A stretch of DNA of 64,000 bases from Bacteroides sp. OM05-12 (GTDB lineage Bacteria > Bacteroidota > Bacteroidia > Bacteroidales > Bacteroidaceae): assembly GCF_003438995.1 (NCBI RefSeq), contig NZ_QSUN01000002.1, positions 1 to 64,000 of the forward strand, in the 5' to 3' direction. Position 1 is the first letter of the stretch, and each line of letters opens with the position of its first letter. Positions 54,102 through 63,893 of the stretch are shown one piece after another. The notes below the pieces were generated by a model. That model made no database searches, was not told the DNA's origin, and saw only the letters and a program-made list of their open reading frames with translations. The position numbers were made by a program, and so were the translations under genes.

Positions 54102-55322
54102 ATGATTTTATCGGAATTATTGGATTCTCGTGAACAAGTACCCTTGTTAACTCTGAGGATGATCAAGCTTAAAAGAAGCATTATCAAATTACTAACAAAT
54201 GAAGAAAAAACGATAGTAGAACTTTGTAAAGAGACAGAGTTTAGTATTCCTACGGTTACAAAAGTTCTTGCAGAATTAATGGAAGCCGGAATCGTTTTTG
54301 AAAAAGGAAAAATAGGAACGTCAGGTGGTAGAAGACCTGTGATCTATGGTGTTAATCCAAATTCAGCCTTTTTTATGGGAGTGGATGTTAAACGGGACTC
54401 TGTGAGTTTCGGACTCCAGAATTTTAAGAATGAGCTGGTTTATGAGGCTATTCGTTTACCTTATAAACTGGAAGACAACATGGAATCTCTTGATGTCCTT
54501 TGTGGTATGATTAATGAGTTTGTAAGTACCTTACCTATTCCTCGGGAAAAAATAGTGAGTGCCTGTGTTGTATTTACAGGAAGAATAAATTCTGAGAAGG
54601 GGTATAATAATACTTTCTTCTACTTCGAAGACGCTCCTTTGGATAAACTGATCGAGTCGAAAATTAATATAAAAACGTTTATTGAAAACGATTCCCGGGC
54701 TATGCTTTATGGAGAGTATTGCAGTGGAGATGCCGGACGAAAGAAGAATGTTATTTATTTGAATATAAGCTGGGGATTTGGTATTAGTATCATTTGTAAT
54801 GGTGAACTTTACTATGGTCAGTCCGGATATTCCGGAGAGTTCGGACATAGTCCCATTCTCGACAATGAAATAATCTGTGAGTGTAGCAAGAAAGGTTGCA
54901 TACAGACAGAAATGTCGGGCGAAACAATACTACGTTTATTTAAGGAACGTCTTAAAGAAGGAAGTACATCGATGCTGACGAATAAAAAGCCGATAGAAGA
55001 TATTACGATGTATGATATAATTCATGCCGCAACAGAAAACGAGGATTTATTGGCAATTGAAGTGATAGAGAAGATAGGAGAGAAGTTGGGACGTTATCTT
55101 TCTTTGATTGTGAATGTTTTTAATCCTGATATGGTTATTCTTGGAGGAGATATGGCCGCTGCCGGGTCTTATATCGAATTACCGATAAGAACAGCTCTTT
55201 ATAAATATTCTCTGAATCTTTTGTTGCAGGATATGACTCTTAAAGTTTCATCACTTGGTGAGAAGGCGGCTATTATAGGTGCTTGTTATATTCTTCAAAA
55301 AAGATTATTTGCCAATGAATAG
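54102..55322 (+). CDS. ROK-family transcriptional regulator (NagC/XylR type)
   Basis: In this 406-residue protein residues about 25-85 are a winged helix (LCKETEFSIPTVTKVLAEL, GGRRPVIYGV). The rest is a ROK sugar-kinase-like fold with the zinc motif GH...CECSKKGCIQTE (about 248-269) and a C-terminal NPDMVILGGDMAA. Such proteins sense a sugar or sugar phosphate and repress or activate uptake genes. No sugar genes are adjacent, so its target is unclear. It could act on the secreted proteins downstream on the other strand. The start could also be Met20. Confidence 0.85.
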   Translation: MILSELLDSREQVPLLTLRMIKLKRSIIKLLTNEEKTIVELCKETEFSIPTVTKVLAELMEAGIVFEKGKIGTSGGRRPVIYGVNPNSAFFMGVDVKRDSVSFGLQNFKNELVYEAIRLPYKLEDNMESLDVLCGMINEFVSTLPIPREKIVSACVVFTGRINSEKGYNNTFFYFEDAPLDKLIESKINIKTFIENDSRAMLYGEYCSGDAGRKKNVIYLNISWGFGISIICNGELYYGQSGYSGEFGHSPILDNEIICECSKKGCIQTEMSGETILRLFKERLKEGSTSMLTNKKPIEDITMYDIIHAATENEDLLAIEVIEKIGEKLGRYLSLIVNVFNPDMVILGGDMAAAGSYIELPIRTALYKYSLNLLLQDMTLKVSSLGEKAAIIGACYILQKRLFANE

Positions 55323-55342
55323 ATTTAAGATTCAATAAAAGA

Positions 55343-55380
55343 TAAAGCCGCCTGGAAAATTTCCGGGCGGCTTTGTTTTT
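55343..55380. terminator. Two-way terminator between ROK and the adhesin gene
   Basis: AAAGCCGCCTGGAAA pairs with TTTCCGGGCGGCTTT, flanked by T-rich sequence on the plus strand and usable in both directions. Confidence 0.8.
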
Positions 55381-55401
55381 AAGGTTTAGGTCTTATTCTA
55401 C

Positions 55402-58400
55402 TTACTTAATAAGAACTTTATTGAAAGAAACTTTGTTATCTGTTTTCATTTTCATGACATAGAGTCCGCTATTCCAGTTAGATACATTCACTTGGGCAGT
55501 CGAATAAATCCCTGTTAAACGACCTTGCATATCATAGAACGAAACTTCTTGTATATCATCACTTAAAGTAATGATTTCGGATTCTGAATTATAAGAGAAC
55601 AGTTGTTCTTCCTGTACATCTTCAATACCGTTGGCTTTTTCTATTTTAAACATCAGTTCAGCGAAATCGGAATATTGTTTTTCATCATTAGCCATTGGAT
55701 AGACGGCTTGCACTTTGACTATGTGTTTTCCTTCGGATAGGTTATCGAATGTGACAGATCTTCCGTTTGTTTTGGCCATCATTTCTTCGTCCAGATAGAC
55801 TTCATAAGTTGCCATTTTATTAAATTCGGTTTCTTTATAACCAATATAAATGTCATCCAGAACAAAGATGAAACGTTGATTGGAAGTACATCTGATTGTG
55901 ATATATTTGGCTTCCTGAGGAATATCATAGGTAAACTCGGTCCATAATCCGCCAACTGTTTGTGGAGTGGCCGTTATCCATTCTACATTTTCCGGAGTAG
56001 CACTTTCTTTGCAATAACCCACCATGAATTCTTCGTCACCTGATGTTGCATAGAATCCGGACATAGCGTAGAAACTCAATACAAAATCAGATTCAAATGA
56101 TAGTTCCGGAGAGAAAAGATAATCGTTATTCTGACCCCCTTCTTCCAAAGAAACATCAATCAGAACTTTATCTCCGCTGTGAGGTTGGATATATTCTAAT
56201 AAATTGGGTGTTGTGGCATTGGGATTGAATGACATATAAGCCATCGGAGCATACATGTTGGGGTATGGACTGTCTTGACACATTGCTATTCCGAAAGTAG
56301 TACCTTGATCTCCATCGAGATAAGTCCACCCTAACTCTCCGGCAGGATTGATAGTGAAGTCATCCATGTTCTCAAAATCTTCATGAATTCCTTCTTCCAC
56401 ATTCCAACTGAAGGTGATGTCTGTTGTGCCTTCTGCCTGATTTGTCTTTAAGTTGAATGGTTTTACAGGTATTAGGCTAAGCGAGATGTAATCGTTGTTT
56501 TCGTTACCGTCAGTAAACCAAAGTTCGTCAGACTCTGCTTTTTCAAATCCTTTTTGAGAAGCATATAGGTTATAGATACCTTTTCTTACGTTCTCGAAAA
56601 GTGTATTCGGACCTTCTGCTACTTTTGTGTATACGTATTCCGGTTCTTCAATGTTCTCAAGAGTGAGAATTGTACCTTTCGAGAAATCTATAGCTGTATT
56701 TGTTTCGACTTCTATCGTAACATTCGTATACATCTGATGTTCTATTTCGTTGGAGTAGCTAATGTCGGAAACTTGTCCATCTGCATAGATAGCTTGAACG
56801 GCATATTGATAAACACCTTGTTCTAACTGTTTGAAATCTCTGTCTATATAAGTCAAATCTTTTATATTTGGCTCCAGCTCTGTCCAATAATCCATATCTT
56901 CTTTATCTTCCATATTAAATCTCCATACTTTGTATGTGAATTGTCCGATAGCTTCTGCTTTTCTGGGTGTCATGTGGTATTCCTTATTTGGAGCGATACC
57001 TTTTTTGCGAATGCAGGAGATGCCATCGCTTTCAGTTAAAGTGCTGGTTTGATAAGATTTAGTATTATTTGAATACGGATTCTTGTTTGGTGCCATTTGT
57101 GGTATTCCCAGAGGTGAACCTAATGCACGAATAAAAAAGTTTCCACTGCTATGGTTTGATAATCCTTTCGTATAGTCGAAAGAAGCACATGAATGCTCTC
57201 CGCTACTTTCCCAGTCTAGAGCTAATCCTAAGTATCCATTATAACCTAATGCCAATACGCATCCGTATGGTGCGGTAATGGTTTCCGGAAAATAATATTC
57301 GCACCATGTATAATTATCACCATAATCATAATCAACGTTAGGAACTCCTTTTTTAGAGTATAAGATATTATTGGATAAAGAACCATCAGGATTCAATGAG
57401 AATACATATAAGTCTACAGTTTCGTGAGGTCCCCCTTCTTTGGTAAGCATCCAACTCATGCCGGATACGACAAGCGGAAAATCAAAAACATTCCCCATAA
57501 CAGTATTTTCTCCTACAGTTGGTCCCGAAAGTCCGGTCATACCTTCGCAACTCCCGTTATCATAAGCAATCTCTGTCTCTTTAAGCGGCATCATCCATGA
57601 TAATAACATTCCGGAATTGATTTCTTCAGCATTGACATTAGCAGGAGCTACTACTCTTGTCTTTAATACGATAGTTGAGAAATCAATAGTAGCGTCGGTG
57701 ACGGAGAATACATCTGTATGGGTAACTTTCAAATCCTTTTCAATCTTTAATTGATATTTATCATATTCCCGCACATTTTCTATTGTGAAGATTCCGTTTT
57801 CATCTGTTGTCGTTTCGTAAGATAGTTCACCTTTGATTGTAACAAAAGCATTTTTCACAGGAGTACCTTCTTCGCTCATAACTTTACCCGTAACGGTTTC
57901 AAGATTCATTGCTGTTAATAGAATCGGATGGTCAGTCTTGTTAAAGGCTTGTATCGTTACGTTTTCTAACTCAAGAGGGTGATGTCCGTCTGCTGTTACT
58001 GAAATTTGATATTCTCCTGCCGATAAATTATCGAAATGATATTTACCTTCGGCATCAGTAGTGAATTGCATTCCTTCATAATCAGTGTCGTTTTTTAAAG
58101 AAACTTCTGCTCCCTCCACTTTTTCCCCTTTTGAGTTAGTTACTGTTCCTTCCAAACTCCCGTCTGTGAATTCTGTAATTTGAAAACTGTATATGTAGTA
58201 TATCCCACTCCATGCAGGTGATGTGATATGGAATCCGAAATTATACTCTCCGGCTTCTAAATCTGCCGGCAACTTAATAGAAGCGTAAGTCTTCATATAT
58301 TCTTCGGTGTAGATCGTGTCTAATAAAACAATGTTTTGACTTTCAACCGTGTTTCCTTTTCCCATAGTGATGGTGATATGTTCCGGGTTATAATAAATAC

Positions 58401-58698
58401 CCATTTTACTTTTCAGGGTGTATTGTTTTCCTCCGGTTAATGATATTTTGGGAGAAATATACCAATCGTCGGCAGCTTGTTCAAAGCTCATTCTATAACA
58501 GGCGGCAAGATCATTTCCTTCCCAATACCATTGTAGGTCATCATTATTGGCATTGATAACTGTCCATGAGTTAAATTCTTCTTCTGTATTGAAACCACAG
58601 AAGTAACTATCGGTTGGAGTTTCTGTTGTAACTCCGTACAAGTGTTGTGAGCTAATGCCCAATAACAGCATGATTAATAAAAAGTTGAAATGTTTCAT
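55402..58698 (-). CDS. Secreted protein with cleaved-adhesin and carboxypeptidase-regulatory domains
   Basis: The start MKHFNFLLIMLLLGISSQHLYG gives a signal peptide and 1098 residues. A cleaved-adhesin domain as in gingipains and hemagglutinins (FCGFNTEEEFNSWTVINAN, about 30-190) leads to two carboxypeptidase-regulatory-like domains (SLEGTVTNSKGEKVEGAEV, TVTGKVMSEEGTPVKNAFV), Fn3-like segments, a second cleaved-adhesin domain (DFENMDDFTINPAGELGW) and a sorting-like tail (YVMKMKTDNKVSFNKVLIK). No protease domain is present. It follows the Omp28-like gene by 57 bases and is probably co-transcribed. Adhesion or matrix binding is inferred. Confidence 0.78.
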   Translation of the reverse strand: MKHFNFLLIMLLLGISSQHLYGVTTETPTDSYFCGFNTEEEFNSWTVINANNDDLQWYWEGNDLAACYRMSFEQAADDWYISPKISLTGGKQYTLKSKMGIYYNPEHITITMGKGNTVESQNIVLLDTIYTEEYMKTYASIKLPADLEAGEYNFGFHITSPAWSGIYYIYSFQITEFTDGSLEGTVTNSKGEKVEGAEVSLKNDTDYEGMQFTTDAEGKYHFDNLSAGEYQISVTADGHHPLELENVTIQAFNKTDHPILLTAMNLETVTGKVMSEEGTPVKNAFVTIKGELSYETTTDENGIFTIENVREYDKYQLKIEKDLKVTHTDVFSVTDATIDFSTIVLKTRVVAPANVNAEEINSGMLLSWMMPLKETEIAYDNGSCEGMTGLSGPTVGENTVMGNVFDFPLVVSGMSWMLTKEGGPHETVDLYVFSLNPDGSLSNNILYSKKGVPNVDYDYGDNYTWCEYYFPETITAPYGCVLALGYNGYLGLALDWESSGEHSCASFDYTKGLSNHSSGNFFIRALGSPLGIPQMAPNKNPYSNNTKSYQTSTLTESDGISCIRKKGIAPNKEYHMTPRKAEAIGQFTYKVWRFNMEDKEDMDYWTELEPNIKDLTYIDRDFKQLEQGVYQYAVQAIYADGQVSDISYSNEIEHQMYTNVTIEVETNTAIDFSKGTILTLENIEEPEYVYTKVAEGPNTLFENVRKGIYNLYASQKGFEKAESDELWFTDGNENNDYISLSLIPVKPFNLKTNQAEGTTDITFSWNVEEGIHEDFENMDDFTINPAGELGWTYLDGDQGTTFGIAMCQDSPYPNMYAPMAYMSFNPNATTPNLLEYIQPHSGDKVLIDVSLEEGGQNNDYLFSPELSFESDFVLSFYAMSGFYATSGDEEFMVGYCKESATPENVEWITATPQTVGGLWTEFTYDIPQEAKYITIRCTSNQRFIFVLDDIYIGYKETEFNKMATYEVYLDEEMMAKTNGRSVTFDNLSEGKHIVKVQAVYPMANDEKQYSDFAELMFKIEKANGIEDVQEEQLFSYNSESEIITLSDDIQEVSFYDMQGRLTGIYSTAQVNVSNWNSGLYVMKMKTDNKVSFNKVLIK

Positions 58699-58755
58699 AG
58701 TGGAATGAATTAAGTGTAACATTAAAATAAGTATCGAATAGTTTATCATATAGCA

Positions 58756-60681
58756 CTATCGGGTTATGATAAACTTAAAAGAATAAGATGAGTCTGCCGT
58801 ATGTAGCTTGATAAAATATATTCCTTCACTTAAAGAACATATATCTATTTCGCTTTTAGGTTGGTTTATCTGTTTTATTAAACATCCTGCTGTATTATAA
58901 ATGGAGGCTGAATTATATTCTCCGCTTACATAGATATACCCGGCAATTGTATTTGCATATATTTTAGGTCCTGTTTCTTGTTGATTCGATTCAATGGAAG
59001 AAGGATCCGGATCTAATAAAGTCGCTTCTTCCGAATTGTAAACCTGACAATTATTGGAACTTATTTGGTCGCTATTTGCTATAAAAGCTATGACATGCAT
59101 GTTCTTGTCAACCCATTCTGCCGGAATCGTAAAGGTATAATCTTTAGAATGGAATGTATCCCCTGTAAATTCTATCGGATCTCCCCAAACGGAAGTTAGA
59201 ACTTTACGTATAGCATGGCTGTGATAGTATTCATTTGGATTATCTGCTCCTATTTGAGTGCCTAAAATATTGTCTTCCGTAAGAACAATGTTTAAGCATA
59301 TGTTACTACCCTTTAACCGACTGACATCTCCCGAAGGTATTTGCCCGAATGCGGAGACTGTTAATGAACGGGTATTGGCATCATACTTTTTATTCATATT
59401 CAGACTGATTAATGCCGGAGTAGACATACATTGGTCTATTAGTTTTGAAACATTTTCACGACGTGGGAAGAAAGCCGGGCCGGGTGTGCTGCCTCCATTT
59501 CCATTATCAGCTCCATATTTTGTCAAGTTTGTACGGTCTAACATCATGCCTGGTGCATAATGATTTCCACCACTTTCGTTTGAAAAGAAGAATAGGTATT
59601 TGCTGCTTTCATCTATTGTTAATGCATCTGTACCGTATCCGGAATGATGTATTATTCTTATAACATCTCTTTTATATTTTAATGCATTATCCAATGTTTT
59701 ATGGGCATCGGGACAGTTGATACACTCCATAGTAGAAAATTGTTCTAAGAGTACTTTTCGATTAGTATAATCCTCTTTGCAGATTATGTTTTCAAAATAT
59801 CCGGTATTGTTTGTATCATCTTCGTCTATCTCTCCATTCACTTTATTGATTTTAATATCTAAGTTGTAGATACCGCTTTCATCTATAATCATATCATCTA
59901 GAGATACCATACCTATATCATTGCTTTTTATAGATAAATTTTCAATTAGACGAGTGACTGGTTCTTGGTCTTCAACAGTATAAGTTACTTCCAGATTATT
60001 GATGTCGGCAGCTGCCATATTTCTGATGATTAGATCAATAGGAGACTCCATTCCCGGATGTGCATATTTTCTGGCAGAGATATTATTTAAGCAGACATCA
60101 TTCTGAGGTAGATGGTCCCCATTGATGATAGCTTGCAGGTTTAAACATCCTCCGGGTTGGTGGGGCCATGATAAATCTTCTTCTTTTTGACCATGCGCTA
60201 ACCAATTTGCGTAATTGTTATCTGCACTACCGTCAAATGATATGACTTCTCCGGAACTTGTATATTGAAAGCCGATAAATAATTCTTCTCCGGAGATATT
60301 AAAAGGAGTATCTAGGGTAATGTCATTCCATCCGGCTTCGAACTTTTCTATTTTTTGGATATAAAGTGGTTGCTTTTCTAAATTGTTTGTTATGAATATG
60401 GTATTGTTCTGTTCCGAAAGTTCTTTTCCGATAGCAAGGCGTATGCTGGTTATCTTATTTCCTTTTAATTTCTGCATATAAGATTCCGGAAATTGTATGG
60501 CTCCTTTAATGATAACACGGATACTCGTTCCTAAATTCAGATTTAACCCTCCTTCGGTATATCCTATTTTCATAGTTGTACTTTTAGAAGAGCCACTAAT
60601 TGAACTGTTGATGTTTGCAGTGATGAAACATGTGTGTAGCAGTAGAATCTGCAATAATAGTAATTTGGTGTACTTACACAT
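58756..60681 (-). CDS. Omp28-like secreted protein
   Basis: The 641-residue protein has a signal peptide (LLLLQILLLHTCFITAN). N-terminal beta domains (about 30-300) precede an Omp28/thioredoxin-like region with a CxxC pair (MECINCPDAHK, Cys320 and Cys323) and IIHHSGYGTDAL. It ends with a sorting-like domain (SIYNTAGCLIKQINQ, ending FKFIITR). Omp28 relatives are outer-membrane or secreted proteins of unclear function in Bacteroidetes. It pairs with the adhesin-like gene downstream. Confidence 0.8.
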   Translation of the reverse strand: MCKYTKLLLLQILLLHTCFITANINSSISGSSKSTTMKIGYTEGGLNLNLGTSIRVIIKGAIQFPESYMQKLKGNKITSIRLAIGKELSEQNNTIFITNNLEKQPLYIQKIEKFEAGWNDITLDTPFNISGEELFIGFQYTSSGEVISFDGSADNNYANWLAHGQKEEDLSWPHQPGGCLNLQAIINGDHLPQNDVCLNNISARKYAHPGMESPIDLIIRNMAAADINNLEVTYTVEDQEPVTRLIENLSIKSNDIGMVSLDDMIIDESGIYNLDIKINKVNGEIDEDDTNNTGYFENIICKEDYTNRKVLLEQFSTMECINCPDAHKTLDNALKYKRDVIRIIHHSGYGTDALTIDESSKYLFFFSNESGGNHYAPGMMLDRTNLTKYGADNGNGGSTPGPAFFPRRENVSKLIDQCMSTPALISLNMNKKYDANTRSLTVSAFGQIPSGDVSRLKGSNICLNIVLTEDNILGTQIGADNPNEYYHSHAIRKVLTSVWGDPIEFTGDTFHSKDYTFTIPAEWVDKNMHVIAFIANSDQISSNNCQVYNSEEATLLDPDPSSIESNQQETGPKIYANTIAGYIYVSGEYNSASIYNTAGCLIKQINQPKSEIDICSLSEGIYFIKLHTADSSYSFKFIITR

Positions 60682-60974
60682 AGTGATAAAGATTATGGTA
60701 AAACAAATGTTATGAATTATAATAAAGAGAACTATCGCTAGCCGGAATACTTATATTGCCTTTGACAGTGCTGAACCTTGCATATTTGAGATATTAAATA
60801 TTTAATTGATTTAAATATCTCAAGTGCAAAATTAAATTTAAATAATAATTAAACAAAATTGTTTTTTATGTTATAAAAAATTGAATACTTAAAAAGAGTA
60901 TATTAATTGTTAATACGTATATTAAAGAAGTAATATTGTTGACTATTAAGAATATGTATTATGTATATAAATAA
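60682..60974. other. AT-rich gap without a gene
   Basis: The 293 bases upstream of the Omp28-like gene are mostly A and T, with several short TATTTAA palindromes. No open frame and no clean TAnnTTTG element was found; it presumably holds the promoter of the Omp28 gene. Confidence 0.5.
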
Positions 60975-61012
60975 ATATACCTCTGAGCTGCTTTAATGGC
61001 TCAGAGGTATAC
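60975..61012 (-). terminator. Terminator of the two-component operon
   Basis: GTATACCTCTGAGC pairs with GCTCAGAGGTATA around a 10-base loop, and on the minus strand TTTATTTATA follows. It lies 22 bases past the kinase stop. Confidence 0.8.
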
Positions 61013-61034
61013 TTATAATAATAACGTGGGATTG

Positions 61035-62813
61035 CTATTTTGCTAAAGTGAAGATAAACTCCAAACCTCCGCCTTGATTATTCTTGGCAGAGATATTACC
61101 ACCATGTATAATAACTGCATTTTTGACAATAGCTAATCCTAAACCTGTGCCGCCTAATTTGCGTGAACGCCCTTTGTCTACACGGTAGAAACGTTCGAAC
61201 AATCGGTTTAGATGTTCTGATGCTACGCCTATGCCTGTATCGGAGAAACTAAAATAGTAATAGTTTTCGTCTTCACGGAAACATTTGACGGTGATATTGA
61301 TATTATTTCCTGCATAAGCAATGGCATTGTCCGTCAGATTGCGGAAGATAGAGTAGATAAGGGAAGCATTTCCGTGAACTTGCAGGTCTTCCGGTAGAAG
61401 ATTGATTGCCGTAATCTGTTTCTCTTCTAATTCTAATGCTACTTCGTTGAAGATATTGCGCATCATGGAGGATATGTCTACCTTTCCCATGTCGATCATT
61501 TCCGGTGCTTCGTCCATACGGGTCAGTACGGAAATATCCCGAAGTAATCTTGCAAGCCGATTGCTTTGTGCGAAGCAACGCTCAAGGAATGTATCTAGTT
61601 TTTCTTTAGGAAGATTATCGTTGTTGACGATAGTCTCCAGATAACCTTGTATACTGCTGACCGGAGTCTTTAGCTCATGAGCGATATTTTGTGTCAGTTG
61701 TCGTTTCAAACGGACTTGTTGTTCTTCTTGTGTGATGTCGTTTATGGATATTTCAAAACTGAGATCTTGAAAGATGATGCATTCCACATTAAAGATACGC
61801 CCGTCTTTATCTATTGTGATAGCCTTACGCTTTTCACCTTTTCCGGTAGGACGTTGACGGCTGTTGCTTATAAAATCGGTTATATCCTTTAGTTCTGGGA
61901 TGGAAAATACCTCTTCGGTTATTGTCAGATTATGGTCTGAAATCAGGTTGCTGTATTGTATGAAGAGGCTGTTCACTAAGATTTCCTGTTTTTTGGAATC
62001 AAAGATACCGAGTCCTTCATGGGATATTTGCAGGTGGGTGATTAGTTTTTCCCGTTCGATGTATAATGCTTCTTTTGTTTCGTGCAGACGTTTGTATATC
62101 TGAATGATATGCTGTGATATTTCTCCTAATTCATTATGAGGGAAAGAAGAGCGGACTCCTGTTTCAATCGGCTCATTACGGTCGGCACGCATGGCAAATT
62201 CTTGTAGTTGCTTAATGGAAGTGCCCAATCTTCTGGTAAAGTTATAAAAGATAATGGTGAGTATCAGGGTAGCGATTAATGTGAACCATACGAAATGCGG
62301 ATCGGCTTTCAAGTTATTGATAAGGTTTACATTATAAGGCAACGCGCTTCTTAATATGAATTTATCTTTATAATATTTGGCTGAATAGAAATAAGGCAAT
62401 CCCATACTTTCAGAGGTGCGGTTGATGGCGAATCCCGTACCGTTGTGGAGGGCACGTTGTATCTCCATCCGTTGGCTATGATTGCTCATCTGAGAGAGGT
62501 CTTTTTTTTCATTGTCGTAAATAACCTTTCCTTCCGGAGTGATGACAGTTACCCGAAGCTCATCAATATGATGACCTTGTATGTATTCATCCAATTCTTT
62601 TCTTAGACTATCGTTATTGATTTCTCCTTCTATGGCCGATAGTTTTTCATATAGCCGGTCGTTATAGTCTTGCAGACGGGAATCGAGTAATTCCGTTTTG
62701 TATTCTTTTTCCCGATGATATTGATAGGTAAGGAAACATCCCGCGAATACAAGAAACAGCGACATGACGGAAAGAAACAGTTTCCAACTGAACGGGAAGA
62801 AGAACTTCTGCAT
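61035..62813 (-). CDS. Sensor histidine kinase (PhoR-like)
   Basis: In this 592-residue inner-membrane protein, TM1 is about 12-30 (LFLSVMSLFLVFAGCFLTYQ), followed by a periplasmic sensor domain (about 31-175), TM2 (FVWFTLIATLILTIIFYNF), a HAMP-like segment and a PAS-like segment. The HisKA motif is NIAHELKTPVSS (His about 379). The ATPase has N, G1 and G2 boxes (NLTDNAIAYAG, FSDTGIGV, GGTGLGLAIVKN). It lies 11 bases after the regulator. No pst or phoU genes are adjacent, so the signal is not known. Confidence 0.92.
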   Translation of the reverse strand: MQKFFFPFSWKLFLSVMSLFLVFAGCFLTYQYHREKEYKTELLDSRLQDYNDRLYEKLSAIEGEINNDSLRKELDEYIQGHHIDELRVTVITPEGKVIYDNEKKDLSQMSNHSQRMEIQRALHNGTGFAINRTSESMGLPYFYSAKYYKDKFILRSALPYNVNLINNLKADPHFVWFTLIATLILTIIFYNFTRRLGTSIKQLQEFAMRADRNEPIETGVRSSFPHNELGEISQHIIQIYKRLHETKEALYIEREKLITHLQISHEGLGIFDSKKQEILVNSLFIQYSNLISDHNLTITEEVFSIPELKDITDFISNSRQRPTGKGEKRKAITIDKDGRIFNVECIIFQDLSFEISINDITQEEQQVRLKRQLTQNIAHELKTPVSSIQGYLETIVNNDNLPKEKLDTFLERCFAQSNRLARLLRDISVLTRMDEAPEMIDMGKVDISSMMRNIFNEVALELEEKQITAINLLPEDLQVHGNASLIYSIFRNLTDNAIAYAGNNINITVKCFREDENYYYFSFSDTGIGVASEHLNRLFERFYRVDKGRSRKLGGTGLGLAIVKNAVIIHGGNISAKNNQGGGLEFIFTLAK

Positions 62814-62824
62814 AACCGATGGGT

Positions 62825-63514
62825 TTATTCACATTCAAAACAATAACCGTATCCCAAACGAGTGACAATACATTTGCCATAGATACCGATCTTTTTTCTT
62901 AGTCGGGTGATATTGACATCGATGGTGCGGTCGAGTACATAAACTTCGTCACTCCATATCTTGGATAGGATGTCTTCGCGGGAGAAGACCCGTCCCTTAT
63001 TTTGTAATAAGAGAAACAATATCTCAAACTCTTTTTTGGTAAGAGCTATTTCCATATCGTCGATACAGACTTTTTTCTTGGTAATATCCAAAACGAGTGT
63101 CTTATAACAAATCTGTTCCGGCACATCATCCGGCTTATCCGTTGCAGTGCGGCGGATAACGGCTTTGACACGTGCGATGACTTCACGAAGAGAGAACGGT
63201 TTAGAGATATAATCATCGGCTCCGAGATTGAACCCGGTCATAGTATCATTCTCCGTATCTTTTGCTGTAATGAAGATGATAGGTATGTTGGCCGTACTTT
63301 TATTCTTCTTCAACATATTCGCCATCTTGAAGCCTGATATTTCTCCCATCATAACATCAAGCAATAATAAGTCATAACTCGTCAAATCCTTCTTTAAAGC
63401 TTCTTCGGCAGAGTTTGCTGTGTCTACCCAATAACCTTCATTTTCGAGGTTGAATTTGAGGATTTCACATAAATCGTCTTCATCGTCAACTACTAAAATA
63501 CGATAATCATTCAT
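62825..63514 (-). CDS. OmpR/PhoB-family response regulator
   Basis: The 229-residue protein has a receiver domain with acidic pocket VVDDEDD, phospho-acceptor Asp53 (LLLLDVMMG) and Lys in YISKPFS. The C-terminal winged helix (LTKKEFEILFLLLQNKGRVF, DRTIDVNITRLRKKIG) binds DNA. It is the first gene of the pair and presumably receives phosphate from the kinase that follows. Confidence 0.94.
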   Translation of the reverse strand: MNDYRILVVDDEDDLCEILKFNLENEGYWVDTANSAEEALKKDLTSYDLLLLDVMMGEISGFKMANMLKKNKSTANIPIIFITAKDTENDTMTGFNLGADDYISKPFSLREVIARVKAVIRRTATDKPDDVPEQICYKTLVLDITKKKVCIDDMEIALTKKEFEILFLLLQNKGRVFSREDILSKIWSDEVYVLDRTIDVNITRLRKKIGIYGKCIVTRLGYGYCFECE

Positions 63515-63566
63515 GGCTCTTTGTGTTTTGAATGTACAAATCTAACTATCTTTCTTTAATCTGCTG

Positions 63567-63574
63567 CAAAGATG
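63567..63574 (-). promoter_or_regulatory. Probable -7 element of the two-component operon
   Basis: CATCTTTG differs from TAnnTTTG in its first base, about 50 bases before the start codon. Confidence 0.35.
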
Positions 63575-63649
63575 GAACAATTTTGTTACGAAGAAGTGAA
63601 ATGTACATTACATTGGTGTGACAAATTGTGCGGAGAATGAGGTCTGACG

Positions 63650-63765
63650 GTCTTGTCGATCGATTCGTTCAGCCCAGCGTAAACGAATGAACGACCAAGG
63701 TGAAACGCAAGGTTGCCCAAGGGTAAACGATAGGCTTCCCAAGGGCAAACGATTCAAACGTCCGC
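63650..63765. repeat. Intergenic repeat, degenerate relative of family B
   Basis: Repeated units of the type AAACGATAGGCTTCCCAAGGG and AAACGCAAGGTTGCCCAAGGG recur here, ending AAACGATTCAAACGTCC. They share AAACGA(T/C)AGGCTTCCC and AAACGATTCAA with the palindrome at 20299, but the long arms are not preserved. Confidence 0.55.
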
Positions 63766-63893
63766 ATCTTTACCTTAAACGCTTCGGTGTAAAAGATGAT
63801 TAACTGCCTAAAATAAGCGGATACGCTTTCATAGTTCTGAACTATTTCTTATTTTTACCGTTTCATTTAAGTACACTTTTTAGACACGAGGGA

